Both the position numbers and the translations under genes were made by a program. Source: Verrucomicrobiota bacterium (GTDB lineage: Bacteria; Verrucomicrobiota; Verrucomicrobiia; Limisphaerales; UBA11320). Taken from it: 64,000 bases of DNA. Where the stretch lies: the NCBI GenBank assembly GCA_016199985.1, contig JACQFQ010000004.1, forward strand, positions 124,001 through 188,000, read 5' to 3'. Positions 43,062 to 52,143 of this stretch are shown piece after piece; positions within the stretch are counted from its first letter, which is position 1, and each line of letters starts with the position of its first letter. The notes beneath the pieces were generated by a model. It was not told where the DNA came from, made no database searches, and was given only the letters and a program-made list of their open reading frames with translations.

Positions 43062-46000
43062 TCAGGGCTGAACGAATCGATAGAACCGAACAGGATGATT
43101 CGGCGCCTCGGGATCCTTGAAGCTCAATTGCCCGTTCGCCTCGGAAACCACAACATCCAATGAGGTCCACACCACGGGCGGAGTGAAACTCTCGGTGGCT
43201 TCCACCACATAGGAAACCTTGGGCTGGCCTTGTCCGCTGATCTCGATTGAGCCGTCGCCGAGCTTCTGGATTAAACCCAACTGCGCGCCCGCGGGGGCTG
43301 TCTGCTGGATCAGGGCGATGTCATTGCCATCCCCGCCTTGGTAAGTGATCCGGAACTGGAGACCGTTGACCGTAACAATCGACCCGTCAGTAAGCCCTGC
43401 GAAGTGACCCTGCGCCTGCTTCGACCCATTGTTCTTCACCAGCACATATTGATTGCCCACGGCGCCTCCGATGAGCAGGGAGACCTTCAATGTCGCGCCG
43501 GAGATCGCCACATCTCCGTCCACTTCGATCTGGTCGTGGCCGGATCCTGGCGTCGTTCCCGCGATCTTGAACTCCCAGCGATTCGCCGCCAGCGCGCTCG
43601 TCAACGATTTCGTCCTGAGGATCCCGGTAAAGAGAGTCCCGGGCTTGATGTCGCCCGATTGATCACTGACCTCGCCGACGGCGCCCTCTCCCGCCAGCGC
43701 TCCGCCGCTGAGGATCTCCACGTTGCTTAACGGCTGCTGCCCGCGCACGAACAAGGTTCCCGACTTCACGGTGGTCAGACCGGTATAGACGTTGTTGCCC
43801 GCGAGAGTGAAGGCGCCCGCGCCCACCTTGACCACCCGGCCGCCCACGCCGCTGATCACGCCGGCGTACGTTGAGGCCGTTCCATCGTTGCCGGTGATGA
43901 GCGTCGCGCCGAGGAGCTCTACGATCCCGTAGCCGGAGAGCGAGCCAATCGTGTCATTGTTCCCGAGCATTCGAAACTGTCCGTTGGCGCCCACGTTGAC
44001 CGGGACGAGATCGTGCAACTGGAAGGGTTTGAGATACCGCACCAGACCGTTGCCGGATCCGACGGCGATCTCCAGAACGGCGCGAATCGCCAGGGCGTTT
44101 ATCTTGTCGAGCTCCAGGGCGCCCTCCCGCACCCGGGTCGTTCCGGTGAACGAATTGTTGAGATTCCCTCCCAGGCGAAGGCGGCCCTCGCCGTGCTTGG
44201 ACAACCCTCCGGAGCCCTCCACGACGCCCGTGAGAATGAGAAGCGCGTCGGCTCCGACAGTGTCGATCTTCGCGTCAACGCTCAGCGTGATCTTCCCTGA
44301 GAGCTGATTGGTCCCCGAGACGCGCAAAGCTCCGGCGTTGGTGTACCCGTTGCCGGCCAGTTCCAACGGCTCGGCGCCCGACAGCGAGGAGAGCGCGAGC
44401 GTCGCCCCGGACTTCACGATGGTCGCGCCATCGGTTGTGCCGAGGGCGTTCGCGGCGCCGGCGTAGACGGTTCCGTTCATCGCGTAGAACTTTCCGGTGA
44501 ATGTATTGCTCCCCAGCAGCGCCAGGGCTCCGGTTCCCAGCTTGGTGATGCCGCCGGGGTCCGAGCCGCCCTCATCCACGTCGGCGTTCAACCAGAGCGC
44601 CGCGTTGTCCCGCACGTCGAAAGTGTGCTGCCCGTTGTTCCCGTAGAGAAGGGTGAGGCGTCCAAACACAAATGATTGTCCGAACGAGTTGGCTTCGGTT
44701 TGGACGCCGCCCAACAAGGCAAGATCGCCTTTCCCGATGCTCACAAGTCCATCCCGAAGCAGCAGGTTGTCGATGGTTTGGTAGTAGCCGCCGCAATCGA
44801 GCTTGCCCGTGGGATTCACCGTGATCACGCGCTGCTTACCGCCCGCGAAGTCGAACTGATACGGTTGATTGCAGAGAACCAGGGCGGGAGGCGGACCAGA
44901 AGGCGAGACGCCGACCACCAGGTTCCCTGGAACGGCGCTGACACTGGTCTTATTGAGGATCACCAGCCCCTCCTGAACGTTCAGGTCTCCGGCGAAACTG
45001 TTCTGAACAAGCCCGAGGAGCTCGAGGTTCCCAGCGCCAATCTTGACCAGTCCGCCCGTCCCGAAGATCGCTCCGCTCAGCCCAAGCTCATCCGCGGCGC
45101 CCTGCGGGGTTTTGTCGCCCTCGAAAACACAATCCCCCGTCAGGGTGACGGATCCACCCCAGGAGTTCGTTCCGCGATAGCGCACCGACGTCTTCGCGCT
45201 CCCGATCAGCGACAAGGGCTCGGCGGCGATATCCACGCCCTCCAGTTCCAAGCGGGCGCCCTGCGCCACAACAGTGCCGGAGGAGCTCCCGCCCAGGAGC
45301 GGGGAATTCCCGACAAGACGCAGTGTTCCCTTCTGAACAGTGGTGAATCCGCCGTAAGTGTTGGTTCCACCGGCAAGCGTCAGCACCCCATCCCCCGTCT
45401 TCAACACGCCGGGGTTCTGGACCGGGCTGCCTCCGATATTTGCGTCAATGACCAGTTCGCTGGCGGGATCCACGGAGAACACACGCGTCGCCGCCCCCAG
45501 CGACAGGAGACCGCTGATCGTGCTCACATCGGCGTCTCCGCCGAAGAGATTCGTCACGCTTCCGTTGAGCGTCAGGATGCCCGGGAGGAGCTTCCCGCCG
45601 CCGAGACCGGTGGTGACGTCGCCGCTCGCCAGGGTCAGATTGCCGATCGTCTGGTCGTGGGTGTTCAGCCACAGCTTTCCGTTGGCGTTGACGCGCACCG
45701 GCGCGGTCTTGGCGATTTGATCGCCGGCGCCGAAGCGCGCGCGGGGAGCGAAGCTGAAGTCGCCGTCGCCAATCGTGAGCGGGCCCGGCACCGCGATCGC
45801 AGCCGGGTTCCCCGGCGTCGGGAAGCACTGCAGTTGCAGGATCCCGTCTTCAACCACCGTTTCACCCCCGTAAACATTACTCACAACGCTCTGCAGAGTC
45901 AGAGTCCCCTGCCCCTTCTTGGTGAATCCTCCCGCGCCGCTCATCCTGCAGCCCAAAGCGAAAGTGGTCGCCTTGCCCACAGAGAAAACGCCCTGGCCGC

Positions 46001-46445
46001 CCAGGCTCAAGTTCACCGAGCCCCCGATCTCGTTGCCGTCCTGCGACGCCGCCACCAGGAACCCGTTCACGCCATGAGCGCTCAGATTCAGCTGAATGCC
46101 GGCGGGCTTGCCATAAATCCCGTAATCCGCGCCCAGAAAACTAAGCGACGCGACCGTGAGTCCCGGAACATCGTTGGTGGTGTTCTTTGGAACAACCGCG
46201 TTGGGGAACACGAGCGTGGCGTTTCCCTCGCCCGGGCTCGGGGCCGCGAGCTCCTTCCAATTGTTGGGATTGCTCCAAAGATAGTCCTTGTTCCCGAAGA
46301 ACCCGGCGCCGGTCCAGGTGTAGGTGGCGCCCAGGGCCCCGGAGAACGGAGCCGCTAAGGCGAGCAGGGCGCCCAGGAGAAAGGAGAAACGAGGGGTTCG
46401 TCGTAAACCGGCGATCGATGAGGAAAGGATGTCGATTGTCTTCAT
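43062..46445 (-). CDS. Secreted autotransporter-associated beta-strand repeat protein
   Basis: 1127 residues from the ATG at 46445. The frame stays open upstream to 47138, but that part lies opposite the GntR gene and has no signal. A signal peptide (FLLGALLALAAPFSGALGA) and the TYTWTGAG..G....W.NP.NW opening are typical. Six copies of the PATR motif follow, such as GGFTKKGQGTLTL, PGVLKTGDGVLTLAG, GGITKLGTGALALLG and VVKVGAGAFTLAGNNVYTG, each with a G.T.V..G.L.L strand, predicting a long right-handed beta-helix. No autotransporter beta-barrel is present; instead the chain ends in the shared tail domain (HPVRFYRFVQP). Likely exported to the surface by another route. Confidence 0.88.
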   Translation of the reverse strand: MKTIDILSSSIAGLRRTPRFSFLLGALLALAAPFSGALGATYTWTGAGFFGNKDYLWSNPNNWKELAAPSPGEGNATLVFPNAVVPKNTTNDVPGLTVASLSFLGADYGIYGKPAGIQLNLSAHGVNGFLVAASQDGNEIGGSVNLSLGGQGVFSVGKATTFALGCRMSGAGGFTKKGQGTLTLQSVVSNVYGGETVVEDGILQLQCFPTPGNPAAIAVPGPLTIGDGDFSFAPRARFGAGDQIAKTAPVRVNANGKLWLNTHDQTIGNLTLASGDVTTGLGGGKLLPGILTLNGSVTNLFGGDADVSTISGLLSLGAATRVFSVDPASELVIDANIGGSPVQNPGVLKTGDGVLTLAGGTNTYGGFTTVQKGTLRLVGNSPLLGGSSSGTVVAQGARLELEGVDIAAEPLSLIGSAKTSVRYRGTNSWGGSVTLTGDCVFEGDKTPQGAADELGLSGAIFGTGGLVKIGAGNLELLGLVQNSFAGDLNVQEGLVILNKTSVSAVPGNLVVGVSPSGPPPALVLCNQPYQFDFAGGKQRVITVNPTGKLDCGGYYQTIDNLLLRDGLVSIGKGDLALLGGVQTEANSFGQSFVFGRLTLLYGNNGQHTFDVRDNAALWLNADVDEGGSDPGGITKLGTGALALLGSNTFTGKFYAMNGTVYAGAANALGTTDGATIVKSGATLALSSLSGAEPLELAGNGYTNAGALRVSGTNQLSGKITLSVDAKIDTVGADALLILTGVVEGSGGLSKHGEGRLRLGGNLNNSFTGTTRVREGALELDKINALAIRAVLEIAVGSGNGLVRYLKPFQLHDLVPVNVGANGQFRMLGNNDTIGSLSGYGIVELLGATLITGNDGTASTYAGVISGVGGRVVKVGAGAFTLAGNNVYTGLTTVKSGTLFVRGQQPLSNVEILSGGALAGEGAVGEVSDQSGDIKPGTLFTGILRTKSLTSALAANRWEFKIAGTTPGSGHDQIEVDGDVAISGATLKVSLLIGGAVGNQYVLVKNNGSKQAQGHFAGLTDGSIVTVNGLQFRITYQGGDGNDIALIQQTAPAGAQLGLIQKLGDGSIEISGQGQPKVSYVVEATESFTPPVVWTSLDVVVSEANGQLSFKDPEAPNHPVRFYRFVQP

Positions 46446-46769
46446 AGGCTTTCGGGGAGGATTCTCTGTGTGATCGAACGCGCAGCGCGCGGGCGGAAAG
46501 CCCGAGGGCGAGGCGTGGAAGCCCTCGCGGTCGCTGGGGCCTTCCGGAGGGAGAACCCAATCTGTGAATCCGTTGTCACAACGCGCCTGTTCTACCCGAC
46601 GCGCGGGACCTTCGTGAATAGGCCGGAAGATGTAGCCCGGATCCCTCCCGGCACGACGTCTTGCTCCCCGCCGCCGCCCGCGGCGCCGATGCTCATGAAA
46701 ACATTTCCAAATCATCCATTGACTTCTGGAGATAACTGTACTAGTTGTACTGGTACAGTAATTGTAGCC
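46446..46769. other. Divergent promoter region between repeat-protein gene and GntR operon
   Basis: 324 bases. The right part holds the GntR operon promoter and operator (46719-46759). The left part must hold the promoter of the minus-strand beta-strand-repeat gene; no clear motif is visible there. No gene is supported. Confidence 0.5.
46719..46759 (+). promoter_or_regulatory. Promoter with palindromic operator of the gntR-ABC operon
   Basis: A TTGACT -35 box (46719-46724) is followed by a 25-base near-perfect palindrome (46735-46759) centred on 46747. Outer arms are ACTGTAC and GTACAGT, inner arms AGT and ACT, with one mismatch pair (42/52) and one non-pairing position beside the centre. 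It covers the expected -10/+1 region, the right place for a repressor. The likely ligand-responsive repressor is the GntR protein encoded 11 bases further on. Confidence 0.7.
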
Positions 46770-47168
46770 TTGAACCTTCACATCAATCCCGGCTCGAGCG
46801 TCCCGATCTACAAGCAGATCGTGGAGCAGGTGCGCCACAAGGTGGCGACGGAGCGGCTGGGCGTGACGGACCAGCTTCCGAGCGTTCGGGCGCTGGCGGA
46901 ACTCCTCGTTCTGAACCCCAACACGGTGGCCCGGGCCTACGCCGAGCTCGCGCGCGAGGGCGTGATTGAAACGCGGCCGGGCCGCGGGGTCTTCATCATC
47001 GCGAAGCGCCGGGTGATCGCCCGGTCGGAGGCCCGGCGCCGGCTGGATCCGCTGCTCAACACGCTGATCAGCGAGGCGCTCGCGATGGATTTCAGCCGCG
47101 GGGAGCTGAAGGAGGCCTTCGAGGACAAGCTCGACCACTGGAGCAGCGACAAGGGAGAAAAATCATGA
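46770..47168 (+). CDS. YtrA-type GntR transcriptional regulator
   Basis: 132 residues from a TTG at 46770, chosen because the promoter and operator lie just upstream; ATGs further upstream would put the operator inside the coding sequence. A winged helix-turn-helix (VPIYKQIVEQVRHKVA, LPSVRALAELLVLNPNTVARAY, EGVIETRPGRGVFI) is followed by a short ~50-residue helical tail, the layout of the YtrA subfamily. These repressors control adjacent ABC transporters. Its TGA overlaps the ATPase ATG (ATGA), so translation is coupled. Confidence 0.88.
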   Translation: MNLHINPGSSVPIYKQIVEQVRHKVATERLGVTDQLPSVRALAELLVLNPNTVARAYAELAREGVIETRPGRGVFIIAKRRVIARSEARRRLDPLLNTLISEALAMDFSRGELKEAFEDKLDHWSSDKGEKS

Positions 47169-48094
47169 GCGACCAACCCGTCATTCAGGCGCGGGGCCTG
47201 ACCAAGTACTTTGGATCCAAGTGCGCCCTGCGCGACCTCCATCTCGAAGTGCCGCGCGGATGCGTGTTCGCCTTCCTCGGACGCAACGGATCCGGCAAGA
47301 GCACCACGATTCGCCTGCTGCTGGGTTTGCTCGCCCAGGATCGCGGCGACGCAAGCGTGTTGGGCTGCGACAGCCGCCATCTCACTCCCGGGCACCGGGC
47401 GCGCATCGGCTACCTGACGGAGGAACACCAGGTGTATGGCTGGATGAGCGTGCGGGAGGCCGGAGAGTTTCAGGCCTCGTTCTATCCCCGCTGGAACGAG
47501 AAGATCTTTCGCGGCGTGATCGGACACTTCGGATTGAAGCCCGAGGCGAAGGTGAGGCATCTCTCGCGCGGGATGAGGGCGGGCCTCTGCCTCGCGCTCA
47601 CGCTGGCGCCCGATCCCGAGCTGCTGATTCTCGACGATCCCGCCCTGGGGCTCGATCCGGTGGCGCGACGCTCGCTGGTGGAGTCGATGATCTATCTCAC
47701 GCGCCGTTCCGATCGAACGATCTTCTTCTCCTCGCACCACCTCGGAGATGTGGAGCGGGTGGCCGATTATCTCGCCGTCCTCGACTACAGCGTCCTGCGA
47801 GCCTGCTGCCCCCTGGAGTCCTTCCGCGGCAGCGTGAGGGAGGTGCTGCTCCACTTCGAAGGCGCGCCCCCGAAACTGCCGCCCATTCCGGGCTTGCTGC
47901 AGTCTTTCCGAACCGAAAACACCCTGCGCGCCACCTTCGCGCACTACACGCCCGATGCCGAGCGAGCCTTGCGATCCCTGAATCCGTCGGCGTTGGAGGC
48001 GATACCGATGGGCCTTGAGGACGCGTTCATCAGCTACCTCGGGGAGCGTGGAGAGAAGACGTTCATCCTTTCCGAGCTGGAGACGACGCCATGA
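47165..48094 (+). CDS. ABC transporter ATPase, YtrB-like, with unusual Walker B
   Basis: 309 residues. Walker A is GRNGSGKST (~residues 39-47). The signature is LSRGMRAGL instead of LSGGQ, and Walker B reads LLILDDPALGLDP with Asp158 in place of the usual catalytic Glu. The H-loop FFSSHHLGDVERVAD is intact. It should power the adjacent permease. It is the middle gene of a gntR-ABC-permease operon with ATGA overlaps on both sides. The Glu-to-Asp change occurs in some related exporter ATPases and may lower or tune hydrolysis. Confidence 0.9.
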   Translation: MSDQPVIQARGLTKYFGSKCALRDLHLEVPRGCVFAFLGRNGSGKSTTIRLLLGLLAQDRGDASVLGCDSRHLTPGHRARIGYLTEEHQVYGWMSVREAGEFQASFYPRWNEKIFRGVIGHFGLKPEAKVRHLSRGMRAGLCLALTLAPDPELLILDDPALGLDPVARRSLVESMIYLTRRSDRTIFFSSHHLGDVERVADYLAVLDYSVLRACCPLESFRGSVREVLLHFEGAPPKLPPIPGLLQSFRTENTLRATFAHYTPDAERALRSLNPSALEAIPMGLEDAFISYLGERGEKTFILSELETTP

Positions 48095-50127
48095 AACAAC
48101 TCATTCGAAGAGAAGTTCGCGAGCACTACAAACTGGCGGTGATCGGATTCCTCATCCTCAGCGCCATGCTGACATTGGGTTTCTTCGATTCTCGCGCCCA
48201 ACTCCAGCGAGCCGCGGTGGGCGGGGGCTACAGGGATCCGGAAAGCTTCCACCCCCTCGTCTCGAAGCAGCTTCTCACGCAAGCGTCCTTCTTCTGCGCC
48301 CTCTTCGGAGCTTTGCTCGGCTGGCTTCAGATTCGGGCCGAGAAGCATCCGGACCTGTGGGCCTTCCTTTTGCATCGCCCCGTCCAGCGAAGCTCGATAC
48401 TGAGAAGCAAGATCGCAAGCGGGCTCCTGCTCTACACGATGGGAGCCGCTCTGCCCGTGACGGGGTTGATCCTCGTCGCCATTCAGCCAGGAGCTGTCGC
48501 CGCTCCCACCGAATGGCGGATGGCCCTCCCTCTCCTGGCGGTCGTTCTCGCGGGGACCGCGTGTTACTTCGCCGGTGCTCTCACGGCGCTGCGCCAAGCC
48601 CGATGGTACGCCAGCCGCGGAGTGGGGCTGGGACTCGCCGGGCTCGCGATGTCGGCGGTAACGAATGTTCCGGAGTTCTGGCACGCGTTGGGAATCGTCG
48701 CGATCGCCGACTCTCTTCTGGTGTTGGGGGTTTGGGGCCATTTCCAAACGGGGGGTTTCTACAAAGGCCAGGCCCGCGCCTCGAAGTGCGCGCTCATCCT
48801 GACATCGACGGCCTTCGCGACGGTCGCCCTGGGCATCGCTCTTGCGATCGTCTTTCAAGCCCTCCAGCCGGAAGCGGACTATGTTTGGACTCAATACAAT
48901 GTCTCGAAGGACGGCAAGATCCTGCGTGTCACCACACACCAGGCGACGGGTGAGATGGAGGCGGTCGACCTGGCCGGAAATCCAGTGCTCGACCCAGCAA
49001 CGGGAAAGATGATCAAGCCTACCGAGTGGCATAAGCTTGTCGCGCCGAGTATAGGCCTCAACTTTCAGGAGAATGCCGAGGCGGAGGATGCCGCCGGCCT
49101 CCGTCCACACTTTTCGAATGCCTTGAGGTATTTCCGTCCGTGGCGCGCGCTGCGCAAGAGCTTGTGGTATCTGACGCGCGAAGGAGCGTTGGTCTCCTAT
49201 GATGGCGCCTCGCGCCGATCGATGGATCAGCTCGCCCCTCAGGAATCACCCTCGGCGACTCCGAACGCTCGCCCTCGCTTCCTCCTTCGGCAATGGCCAT
49301 TCTCGTCTGACCAGTTCAGGCCTGACGAAGGACCCGGGATTCTCGCCTCGCGTCAAACCGTCTACCTCGTCCATCTCGAGAAACGCTCCTTGAAGCCTAT
49401 TTTCCGCGCGTCCCCGGAAGACGCCATCGGCGCGCTGTCGGATGAGTCGACGTACCTCGGCGTTCCGGGCGCCGGCAAGGTCGTCGCGCTCACTCGAAGC
49501 TGGGTGACCCTCCTAGACCTCACAGGAAAACAATTGCTGCGGATTCCTTTTCAACCCGGACCCCCGGATTACGCGAGCGTATCTGTCCACTTGTTGGACG
49601 CAACAAACCGCTATGTCGTCCAGTTCAACCCGGACTCTCAACGCAACGAAAAGCTCGGCGGCAAACTGCTCCCGCAAGTTCAATGGATCAAACCCGACGG
49701 CGGCGTTGGCGATAGGATGGAGCTGCTCCATCTGCCGCAGGTTCAACGAGCGTCCATGGCCGAGGCGTGCGCCCTGATTGTGATGCCGCTGCCCTTGCCC
49801 ATCGAGTCATGGGACTCGGCGCACCGAGTCCCGCAGACCCTGCGAGTCATTGTGACCTTGGTCTGCGTCGGCGTTGGTTTTCGTCTGGGTCGAAGCTATC
49901 GTTTCTCGGCGGGCGGGCAGTTCGGATGGGGCGTGTTCCATATCGTGGCGGGCCTGCCAGGATTGCTGGCTTTCCTTGCGGCGCAGGAATGGGCGGCAAA
50001 GGAACCTTGCGACCATTGCAAACGGCCGCGACTCGTGGACCGCGAGACATGCGAGCACTGTGGATCGGCCTTCGCGCCACCGGAGAAAACGGGGATCGAG
50101 ATTTTCGAACCCCTCACGACCGACTGA
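48091..50127 (+). CDS. ABC transporter permease-like membrane protein with C-terminal zinc ribbon
   Basis: 678 residues. Six or so N-terminal hydrophobic segments in residues ~15-270 (LAVIGFLILSAMLTLGFF, LLYTMGAALPVTGLILVAI, LPLLAVVLAGTACYFAGALT, FATVALGIALAIVFQAL) match exporter-type permeases of the ABC-2 class. A ~300-residue soluble region follows, then two more hydrophobic segments, and the C-terminus has two CxxC pairs (CDHCKRPRLV and CEHCGSAF), a zinc-ribbon-like finger. It overlaps the ATPase gene by ATGA. The substrate is unknown; in Bacillus the ytr system is linked to cell-envelope stress, but that is only an analogy. Confidence 0.8.
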   Translation: MKQLIRREVREHYKLAVIGFLILSAMLTLGFFDSRAQLQRAAVGGGYRDPESFHPLVSKQLLTQASFFCALFGALLGWLQIRAEKHPDLWAFLLHRPVQRSSILRSKIASGLLLYTMGAALPVTGLILVAIQPGAVAAPTEWRMALPLLAVVLAGTACYFAGALTALRQARWYASRGVGLGLAGLAMSAVTNVPEFWHALGIVAIADSLLVLGVWGHFQTGGFYKGQARASKCALILTSTAFATVALGIALAIVFQALQPEADYVWTQYNVSKDGKILRVTTHQATGEMEAVDLAGNPVLDPATGKMIKPTEWHKLVAPSIGLNFQENAEAEDAAGLRPHFSNALRYFRPWRALRKSLWYLTREGALVSYDGASRRSMDQLAPQESPSATPNARPRFLLRQWPFSSDQFRPDEGPGILASRQTVYLVHLEKRSLKPIFRASPEDAIGALSDESTYLGVPGAGKVVALTRSWVTLLDLTGKQLLRIPFQPGPPDYASVSVHLLDATNRYVVQFNPDSQRNEKLGGKLLPQVQWIKPDGGVGDRMELLHLPQVQRASMAEACALIVMPLPLPIESWDSAHRVPQTLRVIVTLVCVGVGFRLGRSYRFSAGGQFGWGVFHIVAGLPGLLAFLAAQEWAAKEPCDHCKRPRLVDRETCEHCGSAFAPPEKTGIEIFEPLTTD

Positions 50128-50307
50128 CACGATCAGCCGAAAGAGGCTCCGAATCGCCGCCCTCGCCGAGCGCCAAGGAGGCTCGCACGATTATGCCCGT
50201 TGGGCTCTGAGTCCCTCTTCAGCGGGTCATCCCTCGCGTCCGTTGCGTCCGTTGCGGTTGAACCCTCCCATCGTTGTGACCGTGACGCCCGTCTCAGCGG
50301 TTCCTGC

Positions 50308-51918
50308 TTAAGCCGAAGTCAGCGCGGCGCGCTCGTCGTTCAGAGCCCCGACCTTCTCGAGGAAGTACTCGTATCCGCCCACATAGGGAGTGATCTCGCC
50401 GGCGTTCACATGCAGCACTTTTGTCGCGAGGTGGCGGATGAAATGAACGTCGTGAGAAATGAAAACCAGCGTGCCCTGGTAACGCTCGAGCGCGAGCGTG
50501 AGCGAGTCGACGGTCTGGATGTCCAGGTGCGTGGTCGGTTCGTCCATCAGCAGCAGGTTGGGCGGATCCACGAGGAACTTCACCAGGTTCAAGCGGCTCT
50601 TCTCGCCGCCGCTGAGCACGGCCGTCTTCTTGAAGATGTCGTCCTTGCGGAACATGAAGGACCCCAGAATCCCGCGCGCCTCGTCCTCGCGCATCGCGGG
50701 GGCGCTGGCCAGAACCTCGTCCAGAACGGTCTTGTCAGGATCCAGCGTGTCGGCGCGATGCTGGCTGAAGTATCCGAGCTTGGCGTTGTGGCCGAGCTTG
50801 CGCTCGCCCCGCTGGAACTCGACGACTCCCGCGAGGATCTTCAGCAAGGTCGACTTTCCCGAGCCGTTCGGGCCCACCAGCACGGTCCGCTCTCCGCGCT
50901 CGATGGCGAGGCTGAGCCCGCGATAGACCGAATGCGTTCCGTAGGCCATGTGAATCCCCTCGAGGCTGATCACGCGCTGACCGCCCCGGGGCGGCTCGGG
51001 AATCTGGAAGCGAAACGGCTTCTTCGGGGCCAGGGGCTTCTCGATGAGTTCGAGCCGCTCGATCTGCTTCAGCTTGCTCATGGCCTGCGACGCCTTCGAC
51101 GGAACGGCGCGGAAGCGGTCGACGAACTCCTGCAGGGCCGCGATCTCTTTCTGCTGGTTCTTGTGCGCCGCGACGCGCTGCTCGTAGCGCTCCTCGCGCT
51201 GGCGCAGATAGTCAGTGTAGTTGCCGGTGTAGGCGATCAGCTTTTTCTCGGAGATCTCATGGACCTCGCTCACAACCTCGTCCATGAACTGTCTGTCGTG
51301 GGAGATCAGGAGAAGGGCGCCCGAATAGTTCTTGAGGTAGTTCTGCAGCCAGAGCAGGGAGAGCAGATCGAGATGATTTGTGGGCTCGTCGAGGAGCAAC
51401 AAGTCGGGCTCCATGACGAGCAATCGCGCGAGCCGCGCCCGCATGATCCAGCCGCCGCTCATCTCGCGCGCCGGACGATTGAAGTCCGCTTCGCGATATC
51501 CCAGCCCGCGCAACATTTTCTTCGCCTTGGTTTCCACCAAGGGATCGCTGAGCGCGGAATGCTTCGAGTGAGTCTCAAGGTACTCGGCCGATGACACATC
51601 CCCTGCCTTCTCCAGCTCATGAAGCCGGCGATCCAGGAGCGGCAACTCCTCCACGCGGCCTGTGGCGACATCCAGCACGGTTTCGTCGCCGATCGCCTCC
51701 GCTTCCTGGGGAAGGTAGCCAACCATCGTCCACGGATCCCGCTCGACGACGCCGCTGTCGGCCTCCTTCTCCTTCAGCAGAATCGCGAACAGGGTGGACT
51801 TGCCCGCGCCGTTGGGCCCCACGAGGGCGACACGGTCGCCGGCGTTCACCTGCATGGCGGCGTTCTCGAACAGCGTTCGGCCGCCGAGGGTCATCTTCAG
51901 GTCTCGAATCGTCAGCAT
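50308..51918 (-). CDS. ABC-F family ATPase (YbiT-like)
   Basis: 536 residues, two ABC ATPase domains without membrane segments. Walker A GPNGAGKST and GPNGSGKST, signatures LSGG-type (EMSGGWIMRA and LSGGEKSRL), and Walker B LLLLDEPTNHLD and LLLMDEPTTHLD are all canonical. Between the domains is the charged interdomain linker (YTGNYTDYLRQREERYEQR and following residues) characteristic of ABC-F translation factors, which act on the ribosomal E site. It is convergent with the permease gene; the 180 bases between (50128-50307) hold nothing I recognise. Confidence 0.93.
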   Translation of the reverse strand: MLTIRDLKMTLGGRTLFENAAMQVNAGDRVALVGPNGAGKSTLFAILLKEKEADSGVVERDPWTMVGYLPQEAEAIGDETVLDVATGRVEELPLLDRRLHELEKAGDVSSAEYLETHSKHSALSDPLVETKAKKMLRGLGYREADFNRPAREMSGGWIMRARLARLLVMEPDLLLLDEPTNHLDLLSLLWLQNYLKNYSGALLLISHDRQFMDEVVSEVHEISEKKLIAYTGNYTDYLRQREERYEQRVAAHKNQQKEIAALQEFVDRFRAVPSKASQAMSKLKQIERLELIEKPLAPKKPFRFQIPEPPRGGQRVISLEGIHMAYGTHSVYRGLSLAIERGERTVLVGPNGSGKSTLLKILAGVVEFQRGERKLGHNAKLGYFSQHRADTLDPDKTVLDEVLASAPAMREDEARGILGSFMFRKDDIFKKTAVLSGGEKSRLNLVKFLVDPPNLLLMDEPTTHLDIQTVDSLTLALERYQGTLVFISHDVHFIRHLATKVLHVNAGEITPYVGGYEYFLEKVGALNDERAALTSA

Positions 51919-52143
51919 GGAATCAATGAGTTCAGGTCGCGCCGCGGCAAGGCGTGGTCAGGTTTCGTGATTCACCTTTCCCCCTGGGATCGCAAAGCGG
52001 GTATGGCCTGCGGCGACAAGCCGAACAAAGTATGCTGAAGCCGCGCGCCGTCAATCACCCATTTCTGGCCCGGGAAGCCGCCGCGAGTGCTTTACTCAAC
52101 CGAGGAGTTGTGGTTCGATGTCTCGAAGCCCTAATCTTCATCT

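Noticed and set aside
46446..47138. N-terminal extension of the beta-strand-repeat gene opposite the gntR gene
   Set aside because: The signal peptide starts at 46445; the extension overlaps the regulator gene in antisense and has no protein-like features.
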